64,000 nt of DNA from Campanula takesimana (Eukaryota; Streptophyta; Magnoliopsida; Asterales; Campanulaceae): contig JAOWBW010001621.1 in the NCBI GenBank assembly GCA_026119855.1, positions 124,001-188,000 on the forward strand, in the 5' to 3' direction. The notes under the pieces were generated by a model that ran no database searches, was not told the DNA's origin, and was given only the letters and a program-made list of their open reading frames with translations. Within the stretch, counting starts at the first letter, position 1; each line of letters begins with the position of its first letter. Shown one piece after another: positions 21,341 through 34,245 of the stretch. The translations under genes were made by a program, and so were the position numbers.

Positions 21341-24222
21341 TGTCGCGACCCCGAACCCAGCGGGCCCGAGACCGCGAGCTGGACGTCGACTTAAAACCGA
21401 AACTATGAAATACCGAAGTTAAAAATTCCATTTTGAACCAAAAGATGATAACACAAGGTTTTACAAATCCAAGATTAAATCAACAATGTACATCCAACAT
21501 AAGCTCCACAGCTTATACCCAAAAGAATAAAATATACAATTCTTAATGACGTCAATAATGGTAAAACTATCCCCAAAAGGTTATACATTTAAATAATGTA
21601 AACCGATCCATAACAACCTGCCCCAAAATCTCAATCCTCTCGACGTCCTCCTTGAACAGCGAATCCTAATCCTTTTCCTCCTGGGGGGGGGTTAAGGAAA
21701 AACAAAGATGGAAATAAACGGGGTGAGATAAAATCTCAGTAAGTTACTAATGCAACTACATGACATGCTAATATGCAACGACCAATAGCAATTAACATAA
21801 GACAGATAGCAGCGGAATAATAAGTGACATGCTGACGAACGGTAACATCCAATAATCAATCATATAAATAAACATATAACAACAAATGAGAGGCTCCCTA
21901 TCGCCAACCGTCCCATACCGGTTGGAAATAACGACCAGCTCATCATGCAACACATAAAGCTGAAATAAACACTCATAAGTGGATACATAGCCAAGGTTTC
22001 ACCCAACTGAAGAACCAAATAAAGGTCGCTGCGCAGCTTCAATAATCAACAAATCATCATCTTCATAATAGCATGAAAGCTGAAGAGAAATCCCCGGTCA
22101 GAAGCGACCGATCAACCCATCGATCAACAAACCATCTTCATAGTAGCATAAAAGCTGAAGAGAACCCGGTACCGGAACCAATAACCAAATGAAGTGTCAC
22201 AAGGGACGGGAGACATGCCACAAAGTCATGCTCCATGTAAAGCTAAAATGCACACAAAAGAGCTAGCTCTTCTCACATCCAAGGCCAATCTGGAGGAGGG
22301 TAATAATGGGGCAAAACAATGGTCAACATCACAATAGACTTGGCTGTGCCATCATAATGTTTCGCATCGCCCAAACACACACAAAATACCAAAAGGACTT
22401 TCAAGTAAAGGCTAATTAATAAAATACTAGCACAATAAACAACCATTGATTCCAAAGTAGGGAATCATACCAATTAATCACCATAAAAGATGCAAACGAT
22501 TACTCAAGAAGAGTTCAACAACAATAGCACAAGGAGTTTCTCATAAAAGAGTCCAACAACATTGACCATTAAAACATAATGATTCCAAGATAAGGCACGT
22601 ACCAAATACATCCTAAATATGATACCCACAAGTTAATCATAAAGAGCACAACCCAAACGGTCGCTCACCAATGGCACAATGACTGTTACCAAAATGATCA
22701 TAAACATTTACTCAAAAGATATACTAGGACTATGAACTCAACCATCTCATCACACCTGGAATTCCAAATAAGAAATCTGAATGAATACATCTTAAGGTTA
22801 ATCAAACCGTAGGTACCCAATTGCCAATTCACGCTTTATCTCCGTTCATAACGAACCCATTCTAAACACCCCAAACGAATCCAAAAGGTTACACTTACTA
22901 GAACATGATCACGACTGGACTAAACCCTACACTTTGGTGTTCAGTAACCACCCTCTAGGTACTATAGGACATCGCCTAAAACCTAGACCAAGACTCACTC
23001 GAAAATCAATTCGATTGGAACAATCACGAACACATCATAAGATGCCCAAACATATACCAAATGAACATCACAAAGATAAGTCAAACCAACAATACCTCAA
23101 TAAGATGTTCCAAATCCCAATTAACACTTAATTAATTTCAAACACAAACTTGATCACAAAGGACCCAATTCTATCACTAGAGTGTACTACAATGATCACT
23201 AAGGTCGACTAGAAGGACACCCAAGACTTAGACCAAAACGCATTCTTCAATCACACAAATTAACAAATGAAAACTTTCAGAGGTTCTGTGCCGCCGCCCA
23301 AACCCAACTGTGCGGTCGCCCAAAAAGCCATCAAACAAGAACAAAACCTTTCAGATAGATGTGCGGTCGCCCAGACATTTTTGGGCGGTCGCCCAACCTT
23401 CTGGTCTGCCGGAAATCGGGAGGGATGAACTGGGTTCTCCCATTTTTAACCCAAACCAAAACTAAACCAAAATCCAACACTCTTAACTAGCCTATTAATG
23501 AACTAAAACAACTTATAGGTCAAAAGAACTCATATAACAACATTTAACAACCAAAATCAAGATTCAAACCCAACATTCATAAAATCACCATTTTTGACCA
23601 AAACTCAAATAAATTCCAAATAAATTCGAAACTCAACCAAACTTCAAATATAACAACTCAAGCATTATATAAACATGATATGAACATTTTAGCATAAAAA
23701 TGGGGGAAAAGCAACTTACTTGAAAATAATGAAAGTTGACGGAATTCGAATATTCTTGATTTTACGCGATCCTATCGACGATCTAAACACATTTCGTATA
23801 GAGAGAAATGAGAGAAGATGAGAGGAATATAGCTAAAATGAAGAGAGAAGGGAGAGAGAAATGTTTACCTTTTACAATAGAGAGAGAGAGAGAGATGGCT
23901 GGGAATGGGAGTGAGGTGAGGGAGAAAGAGAGGGAGGTGAGGGGAAAAGTGGGAGTAAGTAGAATAATTAGAGAATTTACACAAAGACCCCTTCCCCTAC
24001 ACACTAACACAATGATCTTATACTCCCCACTAACATTTAAGTCCCAACAATACTGCGCTAACACAAATGACCCAAATAAAATGCTAGGCATAAATATTAT
24101 AACACATAAAATGCACACATAAATATTTAAATTAATAATAATTTAAATAAATAAATAAGCAAATAAATAAATAATAATTATTTATTACTAATAAAATAGA
24201 GCCTAGTTTTCGGGTCGTGACA
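21341..24222 (-). repeat. 3' LTR of a minus-strand chromovirus
   Basis: This 2,882-bp LTR reads TGTCACGACCCG to GGGTCGCGACA on the minus strand. It begins exactly where unit B's linker is cut, and on its 5' side (plus 24223 onward) lies a purine tract, so it is a 3' LTR. It contains a short GA run near 23879-23895 and a GC-rich palindrome cluster at 23310-23396. No gene is seen; a 100-codon frame near 23800-24120 looks like chance. Confidence 0.85.
23310..23396 (-). promoter_or_regulatory. GGGCGGTCGCCC palindrome cluster in the chromovirus LTR
   Basis: Two TGCGGTCGCCCA half-conserved copies (23310 and 23362) and one perfect inverted repeat TTGGGCG-GT-CGCCCAA (23381-23396). I could not place a TATA box downstream with confidence. 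Confidence 0.5.
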
Positions 24223-25999
24223 TTCACTCCCCCTTAAAGAAAATTCGACCCGAATTTTAACGAGACTTACCCGAAAGACCAAATAGGTACGGATACGGTA
24301 GTTCCGTCATTTCTCAAATTCCTCAATTGTCCAATCTATCCCACTATAAGGTAACCTTATATAATACTTACGATAACACTACCTCTCGAACCGAATCATT
24401 CCATCATTATCTTCGTTACTAATCAAAACTCGTACTCAAAATCGAAGAATCCAAATTATTTCCACACATAATTCTCGAGATATCTCAAGCTCGCCTTATT
24501 CACAGCCTTAACTACACCGCAAAGGTACTTCCATTTGTAAATCGCATACTTAGTATTATTCCCCAGAATTTCAAAACATTACCATCTCGAGCTTAATTAG
24601 CTTTTAAAATATGAAAGGCTAAAGAAATTTTCCCATCCCCATAATATTCACCAAAGTCTATATCTCTAAGGGTTCCCATTATAGTGCTCTCGTTCTAGGT
24701 AGCACCTTAAACTAGAGGTGTAATATAAACCCAAAATTTTAATACAAAATGTTCACTTAAATCTACGCCATAATATCATCGTCATAAAACTCCAATCCTT
24801 GAAAGCCTAAAATAATTACGAATACGCAACAGTCCGAAAATGATCTAAATTTTATCTTCAAGGGATTTCCTCTAGCTCCCTTTTTAGTTAATAATCTGTG
24901 CTCATATACCCAAGGAAATCAACAAATCTCAAATCCTCAATAGCTAACCCAAGTTAGTCTTTCACGCATACATTTATTAACCTAATGATACTTAGGCTCA
25001 ATAGTACTACCATCATAATAAACCAATTAGCTAGCAACGTTCCAACTGACACAATACCAAATCATGATATTCCTTAATTATGCCCCAGTATTGATACTCC
25101 ACTTCCTTCACATACCCTTGATCCTCTTCGGGAAACGCCACCAAGAAGGGATTTAGAACCATAGAACCACTATCTAACCAAAATTTCAAAATGCCCTTAA
25201 CATAGATTGAGAAATTATTACTCTCCCAAAATGTACTTAGTCCCTTCTAACTTAACACGCTTACCACCATTAATGATCATAACTCCTACAACAAACTCAT
25301 CATCCATAACAAATCGTACACCTCTCCATGCTAATCCATTCCGATACATTCACGGAGATGCACTAAAAGTGACCAAAATTTTCCTCAAGAGATCCTCATG
25401 GAATCCTCAACTCCTATAACTCAACCGATACAATATGGATATTGATCTAAATATTAGCATTACAACCTTGTACCATAACAACTCAATTTAACCCAAGCTT
25501 CTCCTCAAACACTGGGTACTATTCGGAAGAAAACGAAAATCTTACGAATGATATATACACCCAACAAATTGACCGAAACTAAATACTCAGATTTCAATTA
25601 AGAAAAGATAGGTATAACTCTACCCAAAGGAACGGTCTCAAACAGTTTTAAGAAATTAGGAATGGAGAATATAACAATCCCCTACAACAATAGATTAAAG
25701 CAATAGTAACATCAAAATCTTGTAATAGCAACATGGCTAATTTAGCAGGTGAGACATAACCATACTTAAGCACATCATAAGCACATAAGACTTCATCAGA
25801 TACCCTAAACTCCTCCATAGGAGTAGACACCTACAACACATAAGTCAAAGACTCAGAAGAAATAAATGCAACTAAATGCACAGAAACACATAAATGCGAT
25901 GATCCTAAAATGCACGCGCTCGCTCTCACGACGCAAAATAATACCTCCTGAAATTATTCGTTACCTGGTGAGTGCTGATTGATTGTAAATACTCTACCC
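24223..25999 (-). other. Non-coding internal region of the minus-strand chromovirus
   Basis: The stretch begins with the purine tract (minus-strand TTTAAGGGGGAGTGAA) beside the LTR. The remaining 1.75 kb is AT-rich and I see no protease, RT or integrase, so pol is deleted or decayed beyond recognition. Confidence 0.55.
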
Positions 26000-26620
26000 G
26001 AAACCTTGGGCTTCCCCGAAGCATCCCTTTTCTGACCCTGTGGTATTCTAGTTCCTGTCCCCGATGACTGAACTCTAAACCTCAGACAATTTTTAACGAA
26101 GTGTCCCAACTGACCACACTTTACTCATTTTCCTTGCTTCTTCCAACACTTGTCTTCTGAGTGTCCTTTCCTCTGACACTAGCTGCAGACTTTCCCATTT
26201 CGTGTCCCCTTATTAGAACCTTGATTTCCTACTGTTGGTTGCCCTTGAAGTTGCCCTCTGAATCGAGTTTGCACTCCAGAATTACCTCTGTTATCCGAAT
26301 GTTGCTGTTGTGACTTACTCTGCCCTCCTTGCTTACCCGGGTTAACCATCTTAGTCTTCCTTTTATGTTCCCCAATATCCTGCTCAATCAAGTAGGCTCG
26401 ATCCACCGCATCCTGAAAAGGTTGAATTCTTTGGGCTAAAAGTTGAGTCCTAATAGCTGTCTTCAAATTCCTGATCAATCTCATCGCTTTCTGCTCCTCG
26501 GTCCGCAGAAGGTAGTCACAACGCCTGGCTAATTCTGCGAACTTAGCCGAGTACTGTGCTACTGACATCATGCCTTGCTCCAAGCTGAGGAACTCGATCT
26601 CTTTCCGGTTTTGATCCACT
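26000..26620 (-). pseudogene. gag fragment of the minus-strand chromovirus
   Basis: The capsid C-terminal part (AQYSAKFAELARRCDYL, then RLIRNLKTAIRTQLL) is typical of Tekay/Del-type chromovirus Gag. A Gly/Gln-rich linker follows. Two zinc knuckles can be traced, C-S-stop-CQRKGHSEDKC and stop-V-K-CGQLGHFVKNC. In-frame stops lie inside both, the second replacing its first Cys. The 5' part is cut off at 26620 by insertion of LTR1b, and the missing half is not seen elsewhere in the window. Confidence 0.8.
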
Positions 26621-27631
26621 TGTAGACACCCCGCCTTGGACCGCTCACCCCGATTGCACATTTGATTTTGTGTTTCTCCCCATTCTAAGTGTTTCTCGTT
26701 AGTTTCTGTCACTTCCGTTAAGTTCCTGACTGACTTCATTAAGTCCAGGGACTAAACTGAATGACAGGGCTGACTTTCTAGTCCATTCTGTCAAAATTGC
26801 CTTCTCTGAGTCGCGCGCCTCCGACACTAGGATCCAGGCGCGCGCGCCTCCCGCCCCCAAAGTAGGAAGCGCGCGCCTCTGGGCGTCAGTTACAGATTTC
26901 TGGCCAGGATTCCCTCCCTTGCTCAATTTACAGGATTTTGCCCGGGAAGGATTTCTTGGTGACTGAGTTTTGGCACCAAAAACACCCCTCTTTCACCTAT
27001 AAAAACCTCTCTTTACCTCCATTTTCAATGATGGAAAATTGATCAAAAAATCATTGGGGAAAAAGCATCAAAAAACTAGACAAAGAGAGTCACTTTCTAA
27101 AAGTTCTCCAAGAATCAAATCAAGCAACATTTGAAGTTCTTCAAATTGTAGGTAAAAGTCCATCTTTTCCTTTCTTTTCTACCTCATCTCCTCTCTCTTT
27201 TACTTTAATCAAATGTGCAATCACCCAAATCATTTTGGGACATGACTCTAAAGATCACCTCATCTCATTGAGGTTGGTTAAGGAGTTATCTCCTACATTC
27301 CAAATCATATTTTAAACCCCCTTTTTATGACTTAAAGAAGAAGAAGAAGAAGAACATTTTCATTTATGTAGATTTTGATCAAGCAAGACCAACTTAAGTT
27401 GGGCGAGATGGGTGTTTCGGTACTTCCCATCTCGTAATCTAACCCCCGGACCTCAAAACAAAGAATCTCTGTTTTCGTAACCAAAACTTAGGCTACAATC
27501 AATAGGTTTTTCTTATGTTCCTCAAAACATAGGTGGCGACTCTAAAACAATCTAAAATCAAGTTAGACATCCTAGGATAATATCACGCGCTCGAGCCTAA
27601 AGCCGTGGTGTTCCCACCCGGGGTATCTACA
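26621..27631 (+). repeat. LTR1b, 5' LTR of unit C
   Basis: This 1,011-bp LTR runs from TGTAGACACC to GGTATCTACA and is closely similar to LTR1a and LTR1c. The GCGCGC cluster is at 26811-26880 and TATAAAA at 26998-27004. It interrupts the chromovirus gag after CCACT (26616-26620); a second CCACT at the far end of the element is not in the window. Confidence 0.92.
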
Positions 27632-28971
27632 GTGGCGACTCCGCTGGGGACATTTGAGGGTTAAACTTGCGTTCTGATCGAAATCTACATCTTTTCTGGG
27701 CATTCTGTTTCCTGATGGGGGAGGGGCGCGCGTCTGGCCTTTTAAGCCTAAGGCGCGCGCATCCCACATCAAGAACCAGAATCGCCCACTTCTTCATATT
27801 CTTCATCTTCTTCTTCTGTTATTCTGCACTAATCACTTCTGCAGGGGTTACAATATGAACATAGGACCAGGGCAATCCCTGAGTCCAAAGTCTGACATTC
27901 TGACAGGTGTGTCCCAGAAGCGCGCGCCTCCCATAATGATTGCGCCATGCGCGCGCGTCCCACATCAGAACTCAGAGGCGCACGCTTCTGGGTTGGTTCC
28001 AGAACAGAGACAGGTTTCAGTGACTGAGCAGTACAGTGGGGTGTGGGCACAGTTGCCTGCATCAGAACAGAATTGAACCCTCGGACTGTTTAATTTTGTG
28101 TTTTATTTACCGGTCACACGGGTGATTCGGGAGTTGTAATTTTATGTGCTTATGTGTTTTGTGTGTTTTTCTTTCTTTTCAAAAAAAAAAAAAAAAAAAA
28201 AAATTTGTCACTTGTTAGACCTCACACTACATGCACATATTCCTATGAACTGCTCACTATCGAGTCGCACAAGTCCAACCCCAAACCCGTCGAGGCCCGT
28301 CCTAGAAAGTTTCAAGCTCCACCAGACCTTGGCTCTTTCGAAGCGGTAAACCTCAGCCCGTGGCGTAGTTCAAGACTACATGCCTGGGGTGACCTTTGAG
28401 CCTCATATTCAAGCCGAGCACAAACCACACAATTCTAGTTAGGGTCTAACACTCCGTGACTCAAGTCGGTTTCCATGTACCGAGATTTCCCTAAACTAAT
28501 GTCTTCAAATCATACATGCCAACTTGTTGAAAGGGACGCAATAAAAATCCGTCCCCAAAAGTGGTTATTTTGGACGAAAATAAAAATCCGTCCCCGCATG
28601 TATGCTTTACTACATTAATTTAGTCTAATCCCGATACATGTAGGATTCACAAACGTGGTGGAATCCGATGAGTATATGGGACCGCGAGATGGTCTATATA
28701 CTAGTGTGACGATTCCATTATTTTCTTAGAAACCCCAAAAGGGATTCATTCCCTCCGACTCATAAAAAAAAAAAAAAAAGTCTTTTCTTATGTGGTTCGA
28801 GTCGTGTGCCCAACTGTGTGTTCTAAGCCTCTTCATGGACCGCAAGTGCTACTCAAGACTGACAAGGGCCTCTTCTGCAATATAGGTTCAATTGGTACTT
28901 ACAAAGTCTACCGGGATTCAGCAAATCGGTTAGTCCGTGAAGAGATCACTCCAACAGCTCCAACATCAACC
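27632..28971 (+). other. Primer site and leader of unit C
   Basis: TGGCGACTCCGCTGGGGA starts at 27633. GCGCGC motifs occur at 27725-27765 and 27918-27990. Twin GGACG/CGTCC hairpins are at 28534-28554 and 28572-28593, and an AGGGA/TCCCT hairpin at 28740-28754. The leader is nearly identical to that of unit B, although the LTRs of B and C belong to different subtypes. Confidence 0.65.
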
Positions 28972-31900
28972 ATGACCGGCAGTAGCAACACCATGTCTCT
29001 CGAACAGCTCTCAACTATGGTCCAACTCCTCCATGAGCAAGTCTCCACCCTTAACAAGGAGGCACAAAGCAAAGATGACATTTGGCAATCCCACCTCGAC
29101 AGCCAAAGGGAGGCCCACGAGGCCGAAATGGAGCTAATGAATGAAAAGCTCACCAACCTTGCCAAGGGAAAGAACAAGAACAATGATGATGAATCCGAAT
29201 GGACCGAGGGTTTGTTCAAGAGTCCTTATGTCAACACCCGCACCAAGAAAATGGGGGAACCAAGTTCCGAGAACAACGAGCCCAAAATGGTGGATTCTAT
29301 CATGGCCTACATCGACCAAAAATTCAATGGGCTCAACACGGGGAAAGGCTCCGACACAAGCCTTTATCAATCATCCATCCTCATGAGTACTATGGCCGCC
29401 CTTCCCAATAAGTTCAAGATGCCCGACATAAGCAAATTCAAGGGCAACTCTTGCCCTATGGCTCACATTGAGACTTATATTTGGGCAATGGTTCCAAAGA
29501 AGGTCTCCACCAAGGTGATGGCTCAATGCTTTCCTCTCACTCTCGAGGGGGCGGCAAAAGATTGGTATGCTACTCTCCCGCTCACTGTCCGTCTTGATTG
29601 GGACTCCGCCATGCTTGCCTTCAAGAACCAATACCAAGGCAACACCACTCACCGGCCCACAAGGAAAGAGCTAGAGAACACTACTCAACGATACAATGAG
29701 TCCTTCATCGACTTCACAAGGAGATGGAATGACAAACTCTCTGAAATTGTTGAGAGGCCGAACACAAAAGAGCAAATGGACATATTTCTCAAGTGTCTCA
29801 AGATTGATCTCCGCACTCACCTCAGTGGAGCTTGCTACTCCGACTTCTCCCAAATGTATGAGGCGGGTGTACGCATGGATGACTTGCTCAAGGAGATTAA
29901 GAAGACCACTCCTACTTACCGCTACAAGGCCGCTTCCAACCCCACAAAAGAGGCCTCGATCAACGCCGTCACTATTGACAAGGGGAATTACAAAAAGGTT
30001 CCTCCACCTCAAGGGAAAAGGCCCCGAAGTGACCGTGTCTACACGCCTCTCCAAGGCATGACTCAAACCGAAGTGTTCGAGGTCCTCAAGGCAAAGGGTC
30101 AAGTCACACCCGTGCAAGGGTACCAACCCAAGACGATCCACGACAATCATGCTCACCACAAATATTGTGGCTACCACCAATATAGTGGCCACACCACCGA
30201 GGAATGCTTCGTTCTCCGCAATGTCATTCAAGATCTCATAGATAAGAAAGAATTTGTAGTGACTAATGACGAGCATGTCAATGTAATAGAGATAGGAGAA
30301 CTTGAGGGGACCACCCATTCAATCCCAATTGTGAATGGGGGCCCCAATGTTATGAATAAAATTGACAATTCTTGTTATGTAGTGACTTATGATGAGGTAA
30401 TGAGGGAAGTACTAGAGAATAGGAAGAAGAAGCAAGATGGGAACGTCAATATGCTAACTCGATCCGGTCGAGTCATAGCAAGCAACCCTTCCACTTCCGC
30501 ACCGAGCTCCTCTTCTCAAAGGCCGCAAGCTCACAACACTCCCGAAGATCCTCTACTTGTCCAACTCAAGAAAAACTCAAGCCAACATCTCTATTTGGGA
30601 CCTCATTGCATCCTCGAAGAAACACTGAGATCTCGTCATCCGCAATCTCGATGATACATCAGTTTCTCCCGATACTACTCCCGAGGACCTCACGGCAATG
30701 ATTGGTCACATTCATTTTAGCAATGTCATCACCTTTGCCGATATGGACCTTCCACCGTTTGGTTCCGACCACAACGAAGCTATTTACCTCAAGGTACGAG
30801 CAAGGGGGAGGCCCGTCTCAAGAGTCTTAGTGGACGGTGGTTCCGCACTCAATCTCATGCCTGGTAGGATCATGGGCATACTGGGGCTTAAAGATTCTGA
30901 TTTGAGGCCTTCTACTCAAGTAATCCGAGGTTATGACAGCACCGCCCGTACAGTCATGGGTATGATCGAAATTGACATTGAGTTTGGGAGCATGGTCATG
31001 TCCGTTCCATTCCAAGTGCTTGATATCCCTGCCTCGTTCAACTTACTGTTAGGTCGACCATGGATTCATAGTGCTAATGCCGTACCGTCAACTCTCCACC
31101 AATGTGTCAAGATACGAAACGGTGATGAAATAGTGACCGTAATGGCTGAAAACATTACTATCCACAGAAAAGGTGAGCCCGTCCACCAAGTTCAGCACGG
31201 TCTACCAGACTCCACTCTCTCCGGCGTCTCAATCAACGCCATTGACAAAGAAGGGGGAAATGGATCATGGACCCCCAGCAATCACAAAGTACTCCGCATG
31301 ATGAGGGATATGGACTACTTCCCTGGTTTAGGCTCAGGGAAATATCAGCAAGCAATCCTACATCCCGTGCAAGTCCCATTTGTCAAGAACACATTCGGTT
31401 TGGGGTACGAGCCTTCCAAAGAAGACTTGAAGCAAGAACAAGCAATCAAGAGCGAAAAGGCCCGAGCTCGTAAAGAAGGCCGTCGTTATGAGGTCCCTAA
31501 TCTAAGGCCTTACCGTAAGACGTTGAATGGTTATTTTGTCCGCCAAGGGGAAGACGTTCCATACATGATCTTTCTCGAACCATGGGTTAACAACAAGGGT
31601 GTCAAAAAGCCCGGCCTCGAAATCTTCTCCGATTGTGAGATCCAGAAATCTGAAAGGGAACCAACTCCCATGTCGCCCCGTGAATGGTGGGGAAGGAAGG
31701 TGACTATAGAGTCCGAGACAGAAATCACCGAGGGGGAAGAACTGACAGATTTAGCCTCCATGTTCGAAGAGCTTGCCGCAATGAATGAATGCCTAGTCAA
31801 CGCCATCCATGACACCGTCATCATGAACGAGACTATCAGTAAGATCCCGCCAAGCTCCGAGCCGATCAACAATTGGTATTCAACAAAAGGGCCCGTGGTA

Positions 31901-33507
31901 TCCGCGGAATTCTTAGTCCAAGAAATGGGTTGCATACGCCGCACAGCAACAAAGGAAGAGCAGCTTACACTTACTTTCGAGTCCGAGAGTGTCTCTAATA
32001 CCCTCACCCAAGAGGATTTGGAGGCCATAGCCGAGCGTGTGTTTCCTTTCTTTGCTAATGAAAAATTTGATATTTCTGAGTACCCTGAGATTGCAAACAT
32101 CATAAATGATGAATTAACTAATAATGAACTTAACGAACAAGTTAATAACGATTCAAATTATGATGAAATAGACCACGAAAACACAACATACTTAAATGAA
32201 CTTGCTCAACAAGTCCGTAGTCGTGGCGAGAATGGTCCAAAGGCTGACGAAGAATTGCAGGTTGTTAATCTGGGTACCGAAGAAGAGCCAAAAGAAACCA
32301 AGATTGGAAGCTTCTTCAAGGGAGACGATAGAGATAGATTGACTGCATTACTACTAGAGTTCGTGGATGTGTTCGCATGGTCATACAAAGACATGCCGGG
32401 TTTAGACAGAAAGGTAGCGGAGCACAGGATTCCGATCAGAGAAGATGCCAGGCCAGTAAAGCAGAAGCTCAGGAAGATCAAGCCAGAATGGTCTCTGCAG
32501 GTCAAAGAAGAGATTGAGAAGCTCCTCAGCGTGGGTTTCATCAAGGTTATCGAGTATCCGACATGGTTAGCCAACATTGTGACAGTCAGGAAGGCGAACG
32601 GCAAGGTCCGAGTTTGTGTAGACTTCCGGGATTTAAACAAAGCTTCCCCAAAGGATGATTTTCCACTCCCTAATATCGACATGCTAGTCGACTCCACTGC
32701 TGCCTACGAGGTTCGCTCATTTGTGGATGGGTTCGCTGGGTACAATCAGATTCTCATGGCCGAGGAAGATCAACATAAGACAGCCTTCACAACACCGTGG
32801 GGTACCTTCTGCTACACAGTCATGCCGTTTGGGTTAAGAAACGCTGGGGCTTCCCACCAAAGAGCCGTGACAGACTTGTTCCACGATATGATTCACAAAG
32901 AAATCGAGGTCTATGTGGACGGCATGATCATTCACTCCAAAGGGACCGATGGTCAACATTTGATCGATCTCCGCAAGTTCTTCGAAAGGCTTCGTCAACA
33001 CAAGATGAGGCTCAACCCTGCAAAGTGCACATTCGGGGTTATCCGAGGCAAAGTTCTTGGTTATATGGTCACTGAAAGGGGAATCGAAGTAGACCCTTCC
33101 AAAATCAAGGCAATCATTGACATGCCTCCTCCAAAGACACAGAAAGAGATTAAAGGTTTCATGGGCAGACTACAAAACATCAGTCGGTTTGTGCACCAAC
33201 TCACTTCCATGTGCGGGCCAATCTTCAAGTTACTCAAGAAGAATGTGGCTCTAGAATGGACCGACGGGTGCCAAGAAGCTTCGATCAAGTGAAGCATTAC
33301 TTAACGTGCCCTCCTGTTCTAGTTCCGCCGCACAAGGAGAAACCTCTGTTGCTTTATCTCACTGTCAATGATGAAGCCCTAGGGGCTATGTTAGCACAAG
33401 AGCAACAAGAGTCCACAAAGGAGAACGCCATTTATTTTGTCAGTCGCCGATTCCAAGGAGGCGAAAAGAACTACTCTGTCTTAGAGAAGTCATGTGCAGC
33501 ATTGGTT
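28972..33507 (+). pseudogene. gag-pol of unit C, ends in assembly gap
   Basis: The polyprotein has the capsid domain, a CX2HX4HX4C knuckle, a VDGGSAL protease, a G-patch-like segment and then most of RT (VDFRDLNKASPKDDFPLPNI, FVDGFAGYNQI, VMPFGLRNAG). A one-base insertion in an A run near 30571 and a one-base deletion near 33280 shift the frame. The RT catalytic box reads YVDG instead of YVDD (codon 32921-32923, one A-to-G change), so this RT would be dead. The sequence runs into the N gap at 33508 within the RT/RNase H linker. Confidence 0.88.
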
Positions 33508-33607
33508 NNNNNNNNNNNNNNNNNNNNNNNNNNNNNNNNNNNNNNNNNNNNNNNNNNNNNNNNNNNNNNNNNNNNNNNNNNNNNNNNNNNNNNNNNNNNN
33601 NNNNNNN
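33508..33607. other. Assembly gap (100 N)
   Basis: Exactly 100 N, the usual placeholder for a gap of unknown size. Left of it is plus-strand pol; right of it is the 3' end of a minus-strand element, beginning inside a tandem repeat. Confidence 0.99.
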
Positions 33608-33800
33608 ATCACGATCGATCTAGGATGGTATGTTATAGAGGCGCCGAAGTCTCTACAAACCATACGAATCCTAATAGATGCTGGATCTCTCGCAAACAGA
33701 AAACGCCAGAGGCTTCTGCCAATCGCGATCGATCTAGGATGGTATGTCATAGAGGCGCGAAGTCTCTACAACCATACGAATCCTAAGCAAATATTCGGTG
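33608..33800. repeat. Tandem repeat, 114-bp unit, at the gap edge
   Basis: Units begin at 33608 and 33722 with ATC(A/G)CGATCGATCTAGGATGG and share CATACGAATCCTAA. In E3 orientation it sits between the antisense genes and the 3' LTR, the same place as the arrays in units A and D. An array that continues into the gap would explain the assembly break. Confidence 0.75.
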
Positions 33801-33931
33801 AATAATGGAAATTTAAGGGCTTTCCGCACCCAAAGGTAACGAATATTAGTCAAAATTGTGCTAAGGGCATTTAAGGTGAATTAAAGGAAAAAGATCAGGA
33901 ACAAAAGTGGAATTTTATCTGAAGGGACAAG

Positions 33932-34065
33932 GTTGTTCGCGTGGCCAAACACACTAAATTGCAATAGTGGCCGCGTGGCCAAGAACGCTGAGTGGTCAGG
34001 TCTCCTTCACGCGATCGTGATCTGATGGCTGGGGTTGTAAGGGCCAAAGTGGCCGCGTGGCCAAG
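33932..34065 (+). promoter_or_regulatory. GGCCGCGTGGCC cluster upstream of the E3 PMD gene
   Basis: Three copies (GTTCGCGTGGCCAA at 33935, then GTGGCCGCGTGGCCAAG at 33967 and 34049) lie 180-310 bp before the ATG at 34246. The motif equals that in E3's LTR (46742-46828) and before its other antisense gene (36736-36892). No clear TATA box follows; the leader is pyrimidine-rich. Confidence 0.7.
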
Positions 34066-34245
34066 AATGCCGAAGGGCTGACTCCTTGGTCACATCACAA
34101 ACACTTCCCTCTCCTTTTCTTTTCTTCTTCTTTTCTCCCATTCCTCCATTGTTAACGAGTTATAGAGAGAAAATTGGGTGTTTAGAGGGAGAAAGTTTGG
34201 ATTTCGATAATCTTGGAGACTTCATTTCACATATCTCTCGAAGCT

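Noticed and set aside
23783..24122. Frames of 104-111 codons on both strands in the chromovirus LTR
   Set aside because: They come from GA/TC-rich low-complexity sequence; there is no start context, domain or relative.
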